A stretch of 64,000 bases of DNA from Microthrixaceae bacterium. Lineage in GTDB: Bacteria; Actinomycetota; Acidimicrobiia; Acidimicrobiales; Microtrichaceae. Positions 7,571 to 15,722 of the stretch are shown here, one piece after another. The notes beneath the pieces were generated by a model. The model had not been told where the DNA came from and ran no database searches. It saw only the letters and a program-made list of their open reading frames with translations. Numbering within the stretch: the stretch's first letter is position 1; every line of letters begins with the position of its first letter. The stretch lies in the NCBI GenBank assembly GCA_023957975.1, contig JAMLGM010000006.1, positions 159,180 to 223,179 on the forward strand, written 5' to 3'. Both the position numbers and the translations under genes were made by a program.

Positions 7571-9250
7571 ATGGCAGCGACCCCACGACGTCGGCTCAGC
7601 GCTGAAGCACGCCGCGACCAACTCCTCGACGCATGCGCCGCCGTGGTCGACGCCGAGGGCTTCCCGGCCGTGTCCATCGACGCCATCGCGGCGGCGTGTG
7701 ATGTCACCCGCACGGTGCTCTACCAACAGTTCGGCGGCCTCGAGGGCATGCTCGAGGCGCTCGTCGAACGCTCGACACTGCGGGCGGCGGCAGCCATCGA
7801 CACGACGGGAACGGCCACCGGGGCGCGAACGCTGCGCGACTCAATGGCCCATGTGCTCGACGCGGTCGACGCCGACCCGGCGACGTGGCGAATGTTTTTC
7901 ATCGCCCCGAACGTCGGGCCGCGCAGCCTGAGCGACAACCTCGCAACGGGCAGAGCGCTGCTGCGAACACAGCTCGCCGGAATGGTCGAACGACGAATCG
8001 GTGACGCCGATGCCGATCTGACCGCGCGCATGCTGCAGGCCGCCGCGGACGAACTAGTCAGACTCCGACTCGCCGATCCGGACCGCTACCCCACCGAACG
8101 CCTCCTCGATCAGTTCGACGCGCTGGCCGACGCGCTCGCAGGCCCAGCCCAACCGGCCGAACCCGCCCAACCGGCCGAACACCACCGAGGCTGGACCGCA
8201 CTGGTCGACGGGCTGCGCTCGGCCGGCGACCAGGTGGCGAACCTCGCCGAAACCGGTGAGGCCGACGACCAATCGGACGCGTTTCGAGCACTGCTGCGCG
8301 GCTTGACCAATCAGCTCGGGCGCTTCGAGGTCGACCGCGATCGCCCCGAACTCGTCGCCTTCAACGGATGGCGCGAGAAGATGTTCATGGACAATCCTGA
8401 CTTTCGTTACTGGGTGGCCGACGTCCGCGACGACCGCCGCTACCGGATCACCGGCAATATCGCCGATGCGGTGTACATGTCGGTGACGGCCTACTCCTCG
8501 TCGGGGACCCTCGACGCATCGGCCGGCGCACGCCTCGACTCCGACACGATCCGACTCGCCGACGACGGTGCGTTCACCATCACCATGTCCAGCGAGGACC
8601 CGGGCGACGGCACCGACTGGCTCGCCTTGCCGCCTCGCGCGAACGCAGTGTGGGTCCGACAATTCCACCGCGACGTTGCCAACGAGACACACGGCTGGTG
8701 TCTCATCGATCCCCTCGATTCCCCTCCGCCGCCCGCAAGGTCGCTCGACAGCGAACGATTCGGCACCAAACTCACCCGCCTCGGCGAAAGACTGGCGGCG
8801 TTTCCCGCCATCTGGGCGGCCGCCACCAGCGATGACTTCAACGCACCGAACACCGTGCGCCACTGGACCGAGATGGCCGGCGGCGCGGCGTTCACCGAAC
8901 CCGGCATTCACTACCTTCGCGGCTCGTGGCAACTCGAGCCAGGCGAGGCGCTCGTGATCGAGGGCACACCACCGCCGTGTCGCTACTGGAACGTGATGTT
9001 GTACGACCGGTTCCTCAACTCACTCGACTACCGGGCGCGCACCGTGTCCTACACCGGCGCCACCGCCACCCTGAGCGACGGCGCCTACCGATTCATCCTC
9101 GCCGGTGACGACCCCGACGGCTCCGGCGATTGGCTCGACACCGAGGGCCGCTCGTTCGGGCTGTTCGTCATGCGGTTCCTGCAACCCGCCGTCGAGCCGC
9201 CGCTACCGCACCTTCGACGGTGCCCGATCGAACACCTGAGGGAGCGTTGA
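7571..9250 (+). CDS. TetR-type regulator fused to a DUF1214-like domain
   Basis: This 559-aa protein joins two modules. Residues 15-64 form a TetR helix-turn-helix (DAIAAACDVTRTVLYQQFGG is the recognition part), followed by an all-helical ligand domain to about residue 200. After a short PAEPAQPAE linker, residues 215-559 resemble DUF1214-containing proteins. They show a conserved tryptophan/tyrosine pattern ending in RYWNVMLYDRFLNSL, then SDGAYRFILAGDDPDG and GLFVMRFLQP. TetR proteins are normally near 200 aa, so the extension is unusual and could act as sensor or enzyme. The gene lies 2 bases upstream of a sulfotransferase gene and is probably co-transcribed with it. The effector is unknown. 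Confidence 0.75.
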   Translation: MAATPRRRLSAEARRDQLLDACAAVVDAEGFPAVSIDAIAAACDVTRTVLYQQFGGLEGMLEALVERSTLRAAAAIDTTGTATGARTLRDSMAHVLDAVDADPATWRMFFIAPNVGPRSLSDNLATGRALLRTQLAGMVERRIGDADADLTARMLQAAADELVRLRLADPDRYPTERLLDQFDALADALAGPAQPAEPAQPAEHHRGWTALVDGLRSAGDQVANLAETGEADDQSDAFRALLRGLTNQLGRFEVDRDRPELVAFNGWREKMFMDNPDFRYWVADVRDDRRYRITGNIADAVYMSVTAYSSSGTLDASAGARLDSDTIRLADDGAFTITMSSEDPGDGTDWLALPPRANAVWVRQFHRDVANETHGWCLIDPLDSPPPPARSLDSERFGTKLTRLGERLAAFPAIWAAATSDDFNAPNTVRHWTEMAGGAAFTEPGIHYLRGSWQLEPGEALVIEGTPPPCRYWNVMLYDRFLNSLDYRARTVSYTGATATLSDGAYRFILAGDDPDGSGDWLDTEGRSFGLFVMRFLQPAVEPPLPHLRRCPIEHLRER

Positions 9251-9252
9251 CC

Positions 9253-10467
9253 ATGTGGCAACCGCCCGAACGAACCGCCGCCGCGAGCGCTGCGATCGCC
9301 GCTGCCGACCAGGGCCGCCTGGCGCGTCCGGATCGGTATCTGCTCGACGCCGATCACCTCGCGAGCGTCGCAGCCCGCCGAGATGGCGACACCGAACGGT
9401 TCGCCGCCGGCTGGCGAGAGGGCCTCGAACGCTACGTGGAATCGGCGAGCGAGGATGGACGGCTCAACGCGTTCGGAATGGCGATGGCAGCGCGCACCGC
9501 CGTCTCGCGTCTTCGCTCCGGGGTGGCGCTCTCGCGCTTTCGCGAAGCCAACCCGAACGTCGCCGATCGCCCGCCGACGCCACCGATCTTCATCACCGGC
9601 GGGTGGCGCAGCGGAACGACGTTTCTGTTTCGGCTCCTGGCCTCCGATCCCCACTTGCGCGCGCCGCTGCCAGCCGAACTCGCCGAACCGATGTCGATGG
9701 CGAGCCTCAGCGGCGAGGAACGCGAGCGGCGCATCGATGCCAGCGCCGCAGCCCACGACATGTTGCATGTCCTCAACCCCACGCTACGAGCGATTCACGA
9801 TTCCGGGGCGCGGCTGCCCGAGGAATGCGGGCTCGCTATGGGAGCCGACCTTCGAAGCTGGTCACTCTCGGCGACCACCCGGCTCGAGTCGTACTCCGAG
9901 TGGCTTGCGGGCCAGGACCTGGGTCCGTCCTATCGGGACTACGCGTCGGTGCTGGGCGTGCTCGGCGACGGCGACGATCGCCGCTGGGTGCTGAAGGCTC
10001 CCCCACACCTCGCGGAGCTCGGTGCGCTCGCTCAGGCGTTTCCCGGCGCGGTCGTGGTGATTCTGCATCGCGACATCGTCGAGACGATCGCGTCGGGAGC
10101 CAGCCTGTTCGCGGTGTTCCGTTCCACCTACAGCGATGACGTCGACCCCCGAGACGTCGGACGGTTTCAGAGCGATCAGACCGAGCTGTGGATGCGCCGG
10201 GCGCACGAGTTGCGCACCAGCGCCTTGGCCAGCACCATCACGATGCTTGACGTCGACTACGGCGATCTCGTCTCCGACCCTGCGGGCACCCTCGATCGGG
10301 TGTACGCCGCGGCCGATCGGGAACCCCCGGCCGACCTGGAGGCTTTCGTCGCCGACTTCAACGCGGCACACCCCCGACATGCACAGGGAACGCACCGCTA
10401 CTCCCCCGAGGACTTCGGGCTCAACCCCGCGGAGCTACGTGAACGGTTCGCCGAGTTCGCCCGCTGA
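9253..10467 (+). CDS. PAPS-dependent sulfotransferase family protein
   Basis: The 404-aa product carries the 5'-phosphosulfate-binding loop TGGWRSGTTFLFRLL near residue 116 and a second PAPS-contact region (VVVILHRDIVETIASG) around residue 270. It follows the Sulfotransfer_3 arrangement found in bacterial and mycobacterial sulfotransferases. The ATG at 9253 was preferred over upstream in-frame starts because those lie inside the TetR-fusion gene and the two genes are only 2 bases apart. Members transfer sulfate from PAPS to hydroxyl groups of lipids, sugars or small molecules. The acceptor here is unknown, but coupling to the regulator suggests substrate-responsive expression. Confidence 0.85.
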   Translation: MWQPPERTAAASAAIAAADQGRLARPDRYLLDADHLASVAARRDGDTERFAAGWREGLERYVESASEDGRLNAFGMAMAARTAVSRLRSGVALSRFREANPNVADRPPTPPIFITGGWRSGTTFLFRLLASDPHLRAPLPAELAEPMSMASLSGEERERRIDASAAAHDMLHVLNPTLRAIHDSGARLPEECGLAMGADLRSWSLSATTRLESYSEWLAGQDLGPSYRDYASVLGVLGDGDDRRWVLKAPPHLAELGALAQAFPGAVVVILHRDIVETIASGASLFAVFRSTYSDDVDPRDVGRFQSDQTELWMRRAHELRTSALASTITMLDVDYGDLVSDPAGTLDRVYAAADREPPADLEAFVADFNAAHPRHAQGTHRYSPEDFGLNPAELRERFAEFAR

Positions 10468-10504
10468 CGGGCCTCGGTCGCGCAGGCCTCCCTCGCGCAG
10501 GACC

Positions 10505-10555
10505 TCAGATGTCGGCGGGGCTCAGTCGTCGGTGGAGGTCAGTCGTCGGCGGAGA
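10505..10555. repeat. Three tandem 17-base repeats at the end of the dehydrogenase gene
   Basis: Three head-to-tail 17-base units with the pattern TCAGTCGTCGG(T/C)GGAG(G/A) occupy 10505-10521 (most diverged), 10522-10538 and 10539-10555. The last unit contains the stop codon and final codons of the minus-strand dehydrogenase gene, so the array looks like local duplication of that gene's 3' end. Confidence 0.6.
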
Positions 10556-11513
10556 TCAACCGGTAGCTGGGGGCCGAGTCGTCCACAAGAATGCCTGGCT
10601 CCGCGGCACATACGGCCGGGATGGCGGCGAGAACGGCGCGTACCGATCCGTTGGTGATCGCGTCGCGCCCCTTGAGTGTCGGCTGAAACTCGAGTTGTGA
10701 ACGCAGATTCGCCGGTTCGCCGGTGATCTCGATCGTGTAGGAGGCGGAGGTGGTGAATCCGCCAAAGGGGAGATCGTCCCCCCGAAACGTCACCGCGTCG
10801 CGCAGGTACCAGCACTCTTCGTTGGTGAAGAAATGGTGGTCTCCGAGATAGCCGCGGTGCACGAGGTGGACCGCTCCCGCTGTGCCGCGCCGAATCGTCT
10901 CGTTGCCGATGACATCGCCGTAGTAGAGATCGCCTCCTGCGGCCACCGGATGTTGAGGACCGATCTCGTCGATGTCGACCCCGAAGCCCATCGCACCGAG
11001 CCCACCCCACATGTCGCCGGGGGCGCCCTGGAAGTTGGCGGCCTCGACGAACCGGATGTGGCTCACGCTGTCGAGTGGTTGGCACATGGTCAGCACCAGT
11101 CGCTCGACCATGTAGGAGGGGTGAACTCCCGTGCCGTGCAGCGTCGCGGCACCGGCCTTGCACGCCTCGAGCAGCCGCCGAGCCGATGCCCGGCCACCCG
11201 ACGCCCAGTTCTGCATCCACGGGTTGTGGTAGGCGGCGGTTGCAACGACATTGGTGCCGGACTCGAGCAGGTCGATCACGTCGTCGTCGAGTCCCTTGAA
11301 GACCGCCGCTGCTGACGGGGTGACGACGACACAATCCAGCCCGAGTCAGATCACCTCGTCCTTCGAGGTGGTGATGGCCACATCGGAAAACGACCGCTGC
11401 TTGTCTCGGCGCGCCTTCACGATCTCCAGATCGAACCGAGGGTCCTCCTGAAGTGCCCGAATGACGGCCCGCCCCACGTGGCCCGGTCCCCATACCCCGA
11501 TTCGAAGTGTCAC
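10539..11513 (-). pseudogene. Dihydrodipicolinate-reductase-like dehydrogenase with in-frame TGA
   Basis: From a GTG at 11513 (GGGCGG upstream) the frame encodes an N-terminal Rossmann segment, RIGVWGPGHVGRAVIRAL, and the strand before a TGA codon at 11346-11348. The same frame continues directly after the stop with LGLDCVVVTPSAA and then 246 further residues typical of the amino-acid dehydrogenase/DapB-like family (HGTGVHPSYMVERL, EAANFQGAPGDMWGG). Read through, the protein is 324 aa, a normal length. A single substitution, such as CGA to TGA, would explain the stop. No SECIS-like element is evident and the position is not a typical catalytic Cys/Sec site, so a nonsense mutation is the simplest reading. 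Confidence 0.7.
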
Positions 11514-11770
11514 CCGCCCAGCGTACCGCTGCGGCCCGACCAGACTCTTCCAACACGTCCAAATCCGGGACATATTCAAGCGATATAAGGCTTCCGTCTC
11601 ATCTCTATTTACCACTTTAAGGCGGCTGTCTTAGATATTTCCCTGGCGCAACCCAACGCGCATAGCTAGGTTGCGAAACGCGAGATATATCACCTCCGAT
11701 ATCGACGAGAAACCGACGTCTGGTCTCACACATTGATTCCAAACAACTGCGAGCACTGTGGGGCCGTGCC

Positions 11771-13305
11771 ATGACGGAAACGACCCAAACCCGAAGCGAT
11801 TCGAAGCGCCGGCGGGTTCGCCGGCTCGCAATCGGAATCATCGCGGCAATCACCGCCGCATGTGCCCCCAACTCCGGCGGCGGAACCCCGTCAGACCCGG
11901 GGCCCGGAGACACGTCACCGCCAGCGCCTCGCGCGTACCATGGCGACGAATCGGTCACCTTGACGTGGGGGATCGATGAACCGAACGCCACCGGCTACGA
12001 GTGGCAGTGGCGGCCGTCGGAAACGTCGACGTCAACCTCCGAGACCACCGAAGTACCGGAGGTGGTCGCCACGATGGGCCTGACGCCGAACCGGCACTAC
12101 TGGGCACGGGTGCGCTACCTCGATACCGACGGATCGGCCGGTGAATCGTCGAGTGGTACTTCGTTCTTCTTCGCCGACATGACGCTGCCCGTGGTGCGGA
12201 TCAATACTGAACATGAAGTAGCGATCGGCCGCGAGTTGTACGTCAATGCCTCGATGACTATCGACCCCAATGGGTCGGGCGATGCCGCGTACTCCGGAAC
12301 CACCCAGATTCGAGGAGCGGCAACTCGACGTGGGGCGCCCCGAAGAAGCCCTACCGACTGAAGCTGTCGACGAAATCGAGCCTGATGGGGATGACCACCA
12401 ACCGGGATTGGATCCTGTTGGCCAACTTCTACGACCCCAGTCACCTGCGCACCGAGTTGGCATTCGACCTGAGTCGACAGACCGACCTTTCATTCACCCC
12501 GACGTACCGCTACGTAGAAGTCATCTTGAACGGCCGCTATGACGGCCTCTACATGCTCGGCGAGCAGGTGGAGGTCGACTCCGGTCGCGTTGAACTCGAC
12601 GAGATGGGTCCGACGGACAACTCCGGCGAGGCGCTGACCGGGGGCTACATGTTGGAATTCGACTTCCGCCTCGATACCGCGGTTGAGCCCGGCTTCGTGT
12701 CGGGAGAGGGCGTCAAGGTTGCGATCAAGGAGCCGGACCCACCCGCCCACGAACAGGCCGCGTACATCCGCTCCTACTTCAATGCGTTCGAGGCCGCGAC
12801 CCTCAGCCCGACGTTCGCCGATCCCGTCACCGGCTTTCGCTCCTACCTCGACGTCGACGCCTTCATCGACTGGTACATCATCGCCGAGCTGACCCGACAG
12901 CAGGATGCGGCGTGGGCCAGCACGTTTTTGACCAAACCCAGGAACGGGAAGCTCACGTTCGGACCCGTCTGGGACTTCGATTTGTCCATGGGCACAAAGA
13001 ACGAGCACTCGCCCGGCTGGCCAGCGACCGGTTGGTGGATCAACCTGCCGGTCTTCGGCAAGTGGATCCCGCGCCTGTTCGAGGATCCGGCGCTGCGCGC
13101 ACAGACCGCCGCTCGCTTCGCCGAACTCCGGCCAGCACTCGAAACCGTCGTCGCGCAGATTCCAGAAACGGCCGAGCCGATTTCCACCGCACGCCTCATG
13201 GACGCCGGCAGATGGAAGCGCACCGTCACCTCGAACGATAAGGACGCGTTCCTCGTGAATTGGTTGACCGACAGGATCAACTGGATGAGCGGCCGACTCG
13301 GCTGA
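11771..13305 (+). pseudogene. CotH-like lipoprotein with a 1-base frameshift
   Basis: The N-terminal part has a lipoprotein signal (charged start, hydrophobic LAIGIIAAITAAC with the lipobox Cys near residue 31), a Gly/Pro linker and a fibronectin-III-like segment (SVTLTWGIDEPNATGYEWQW). It then reaches TQIRG, the start of the CotH kinase-like region. At about 12316 one base is missing. The next frame supplies GNSTW, KKPYRLKL, DWILLANFYD and TFGPVWDFDLSMG, all CotH landmarks, up to 13305. Repaired, the product is about 511 aa and would sit on the outer face of the membrane. CotH proteins phosphorylate spore-coat proteins in Bacillus; actinobacterial homologues are mostly uncharacterised. Confidence 0.8.
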
Positions 13306-13321
13306 GCTACGGTCGCCGGCG

Positions 13322-13780
13322 TCAGCGATCGAAGACCGGATAGCCGCCGAAGCGGATGCTCGCACCGGCGAGGACGAACAGCACCGCAGCGATCGTGACG
13401 ACGCGAATGTGCCAGGCCAGGGTCGGCAGGGTGTCGTCGCTGAGATTTGGGATGACCCGGAACCGGGCGTGAACGGCCAACCCGACGGTGATGGCGAGCA
13501 ACGCGAGCTTGACTTGCACCGTACGTGCGACCGCGTCGCCGGCGAACCAGTTCCCCGGACCTCCGAGCAGATGCTCGGCAAGCCAGAGTCCGGTGAGAAT
13601 CTGCAGCGCCAACGAGGGCAGCCCGATGCGCTCGAAGCGGCTTTCGAACTCGGTGACGATCGATGCGCGCTGCTGGCGGAGCGCATCCGGAAGGACGGCC
13701 ACGGCAAGCACCAGATGCCCGCCGGCCCAGATCGTCGCACCGAGAATATGCAGACTCAACGCGATGTAGTAGCTGGCCAT
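13322..13780 (-). CDS. CopD-like four-helix membrane protein
   Basis: A 152-aa integral membrane protein with four predicted helices, beginning MASYYIALSLHILGATIWAGG. The early His within LHILGATIWAGGHL and a later His-Ala-Arg-Phe loop match the CopD/DUF-type copper-resistance membrane domain. The ATG at 13780 was chosen because a GGGG ribosome-site-like run lies about 8 bases upstream and the first helix begins directly after it; an upstream in-frame extension looks unnatural. It is divergent from the uncharacterised 544-aa gene. A role in copper or other redox-metal handling is an inference from family only. Confidence 0.65.
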   Translation of the reverse strand: MASYYIALSLHILGATIWAGGHLVLAVAVLPDALRQQRASIVTEFESRFERIGLPSLALQILTGLWLAEHLLGGPGNWFAGDAVARTVQVKLALLAITVGLAVHARFRVIPNLSDDTLPTLAWHIRVVTIAAVLFVLAGASIRFGGYPVFDR

Positions 13781-13955
13781 TTCGAGAACCCCCGATCGGC
13801 ACGAATATTTCAAGCACTCACTGTATTAAATAGGGAACCGGCATGGGCGCCTTTCTTTCGACTCCGCGCGACCTCACGGCGCGCCGTCTGGGCGATACGG
13901 TCTCATCGACTGGGATGGCGGCGATGGCCGCTGGCGATAACTCGGAGGGTCGGCC

Positions 13956-15590
13956 ATGAGGCTGAGCGTTTTGTCGTATTCGGCGACGTTGGACGGAGTT
14001 CCACTGCGGCAAGGACCGGCCCGAGAACACGCGAACTCCATTCATCTTGCGACGCTGGTTGACGCGCTGAGCACGCCCGTTGCCCGGTTCGACGACCCCG
14101 GCGCCGGGAATCCTGGTGACCCCGCCCTAGCGTTTCAGCGCCTCACGCGCTGCCCGAACGCGACAATGGAGCTGGCGGGCAAACGATCGCTTGCCGAGGC
14201 AACCCCTCGTCGTGAGGACTGGCGGCGGATCGTGGCCAACTCGGGAATCGGTGCCCTCGGCCACGGCGAGCGGATCGATCTCGCCCGCCTCGCCACCGTC
14301 GCCCACCGTCCCGATGATTCGAGGGTCACCACCGACGCTCACCGGCTCGTCGCCCTCGCCTCCACCGTCGCAACGCCTCAGACGTCGAGCCAAACCCAGG
14401 CATTGGCGGACGAGTTGGCCAGCCTCCTCGCTCCGCAGATCACGAGGGCTTCCGACATCCGAGGCAACAACCGCATCTGGTTGATGGACCTCTTGCACGC
14501 GTACGCCCAACTGACCACCACGATGCTGGAGGCCTGGTATCGATCCGAGTCGCTTCGCGGCACCGAGGGCGCGGCCCGACGGTGGCTCAAGGAGCACGAC
14601 CACCTCGCCGTGGGCGAGCACCCGGTCGTCGCGGATCTGTTGCACCGGATCGACACCGGGATGTTCCGGGCAACCCCGAGCGATGAGGAGTTTCGGGCGC
14701 TGTTCGGGCTCGAAACGTCGAACACCGTCGAACTCTTCGCCGGACGACGCGATTTTCGCGGCTTCCTGCCGCTGTTGTCCCCTGATCTCCCGTCGGAATT
14801 CGAGCGTCGGGGGATTCAACCAACCGGCGTGCACTGGTGGCATGCCGAAGACGACGTGGCCGCGCTGATCGCGGTCACCGCCTTGTTGGCCAGCCGCGGC
14901 GTTACCGTGGCCTTTCCCTCGCTACAACACCAGGGCGTGGCTCGGCGAGCCTCGAGCATTCAGGGCTTCAGCGGGTTCGGCGTGGGGGCCGGGTTCTCGC
15001 CCTACACCCATGCGGTCGCAGACGCGAGCAACCTCTTTACCTCCAGCAACGACGGCGAGACCGACACGCTCGAAATCCGCATGACCGACGACGTCGCCTC
15101 GGACGCACGGTGGCAGGAACTCACCATCACGTCCGACGACGCGCCGCAGGTGCCGTTTCGCCGCATCACCGACGACACCGAATGCCTCGACCACGCGATC
15201 ATCGCCCGCGTACCGGTGAACGCTCACGGCGTCGTCCGGGTGCACTGGGTGGTTGCGGGTTTCACGGCGATGGCGACTGCCGAGTCGACCGCGTGGCTCT
15301 GCCGTGAATGGCCATGGGTGCTCGATCAGTACCGCCGGTGCGGCAACACGCTCGACCGACATCAGATGGTGGTGGTCCTGGGCAAACAGGCGGTACTGGG
15401 CAAGCAGGCGGTCGATTACAACGCTCCGCTCCGACCCGACGACAGCCCGTTGCGCTGGGTGCCACGTTCGGTGATTTGGGGAGACCGCCACGAACTCGCG
15501 CCGCCGCCACCGTCGAGGTTCCGAACCAACGGGGTCCCAGGGACCGACGCGGCTCAAGTTACGCCCAGCGGCGTTCCGTTAGCCCGATAG
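13956..15590 (+). CDS. Uncharacterised 544-aa protein paired with a TraG-like ATPase
   Basis: The gene starts with ATG at 13956, six bases after a GGAGGG ribosome site. No known domain, signal peptide or clear membrane segment was recognised. The protein is mixed alpha/beta with a helical region at about 140-215 (IWLMDLLHAYAQLTTTMLEAWY), a Gly/Phe-rich stretch GFSGFGVGAGFSPY near 340 and a C-terminal third rich in beta-type sequence. Two tandem copies of LGKQAV near residue 475 reflect an 18-base DNA duplication. It is followed 132 bases later by the large ATPase gene on the same strand, which suggests a functional pair. Overall layout (large soluble protein before a DNA-pump-type ATPase) could fit a transfer, defence or secretion role, but nothing in it identifies one. 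Confidence 0.75.
   Translation: MRLSVLSYSATLDGVPLRQGPAREHANSIHLATLVDALSTPVARFDDPGAGNPGDPALAFQRLTRCPNATMELAGKRSLAEATPRREDWRRIVANSGIGALGHGERIDLARLATVAHRPDDSRVTTDAHRLVALASTVATPQTSSQTQALADELASLLAPQITRASDIRGNNRIWLMDLLHAYAQLTTTMLEAWYRSESLRGTEGAARRWLKEHDHLAVGEHPVVADLLHRIDTGMFRATPSDEEFRALFGLETSNTVELFAGRRDFRGFLPLLSPDLPSEFERRGIQPTGVHWWHAEDDVAALIAVTALLASRGVTVAFPSLQHQGVARRASSIQGFSGFGVGAGFSPYTHAVADASNLFTSSNDGETDTLEIRMTDDVASDARWQELTITSDDAPQVPFRRITDDTECLDHAIIARVPVNAHGVVRVHWVVAGFTAMATAESTAWLCREWPWVLDQYRRCGNTLDRHQMVVVLGKQAVLGKQAVDYNAPLRPDDSPLRWVPRSVIWGDRHELAPPPPSRFRTNGVPGTDAAQVTPSGVPLAR
15378..15413 (+). repeat. 18-base tandem duplication inside the 544-aa gene
   Basis: Two adjacent 18-base units, at 15378-15395 and 15396-15413, differ at two positions and encode LGKQAV twice. 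The duplication keeps the reading frame. Confidence 0.7.
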
Positions 15591-15686
15591 ATGTCTCGGC
15601 TCGGTGCTGATAACACCGGCGATAGCGACAAACTGCTGAGTTGATCCCGTGGTTCGGTCGTGTCGGTCGGGCCCACGCTGGAGTCC

Positions 15687-15700
15687 GCACCTGCAGGTGC
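15687..15700. promoter_or_regulatory. 14-base perfect palindrome before the TraG-like ATPase
   Basis: GCACCTGCAGGTGC reads the same on both strands. It lies 22 bases upstream of the ATPase ATG and just before its GGGAGGA ribosome site. It could be a protein-binding operator or a small mRNA structure controlling the ATPase separately from the upstream gene. No function is shown. Confidence 0.4.
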
Positions 15701-15722
15701 CAGAACCGCTGGGAGGACTCCG

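Noticed and set aside
11346..11348. TGA as selenocysteine codon
   Set aside because: No SECIS-like hairpin directly downstream was seen and the family does not use Sec; a nonsense mutation is simpler.
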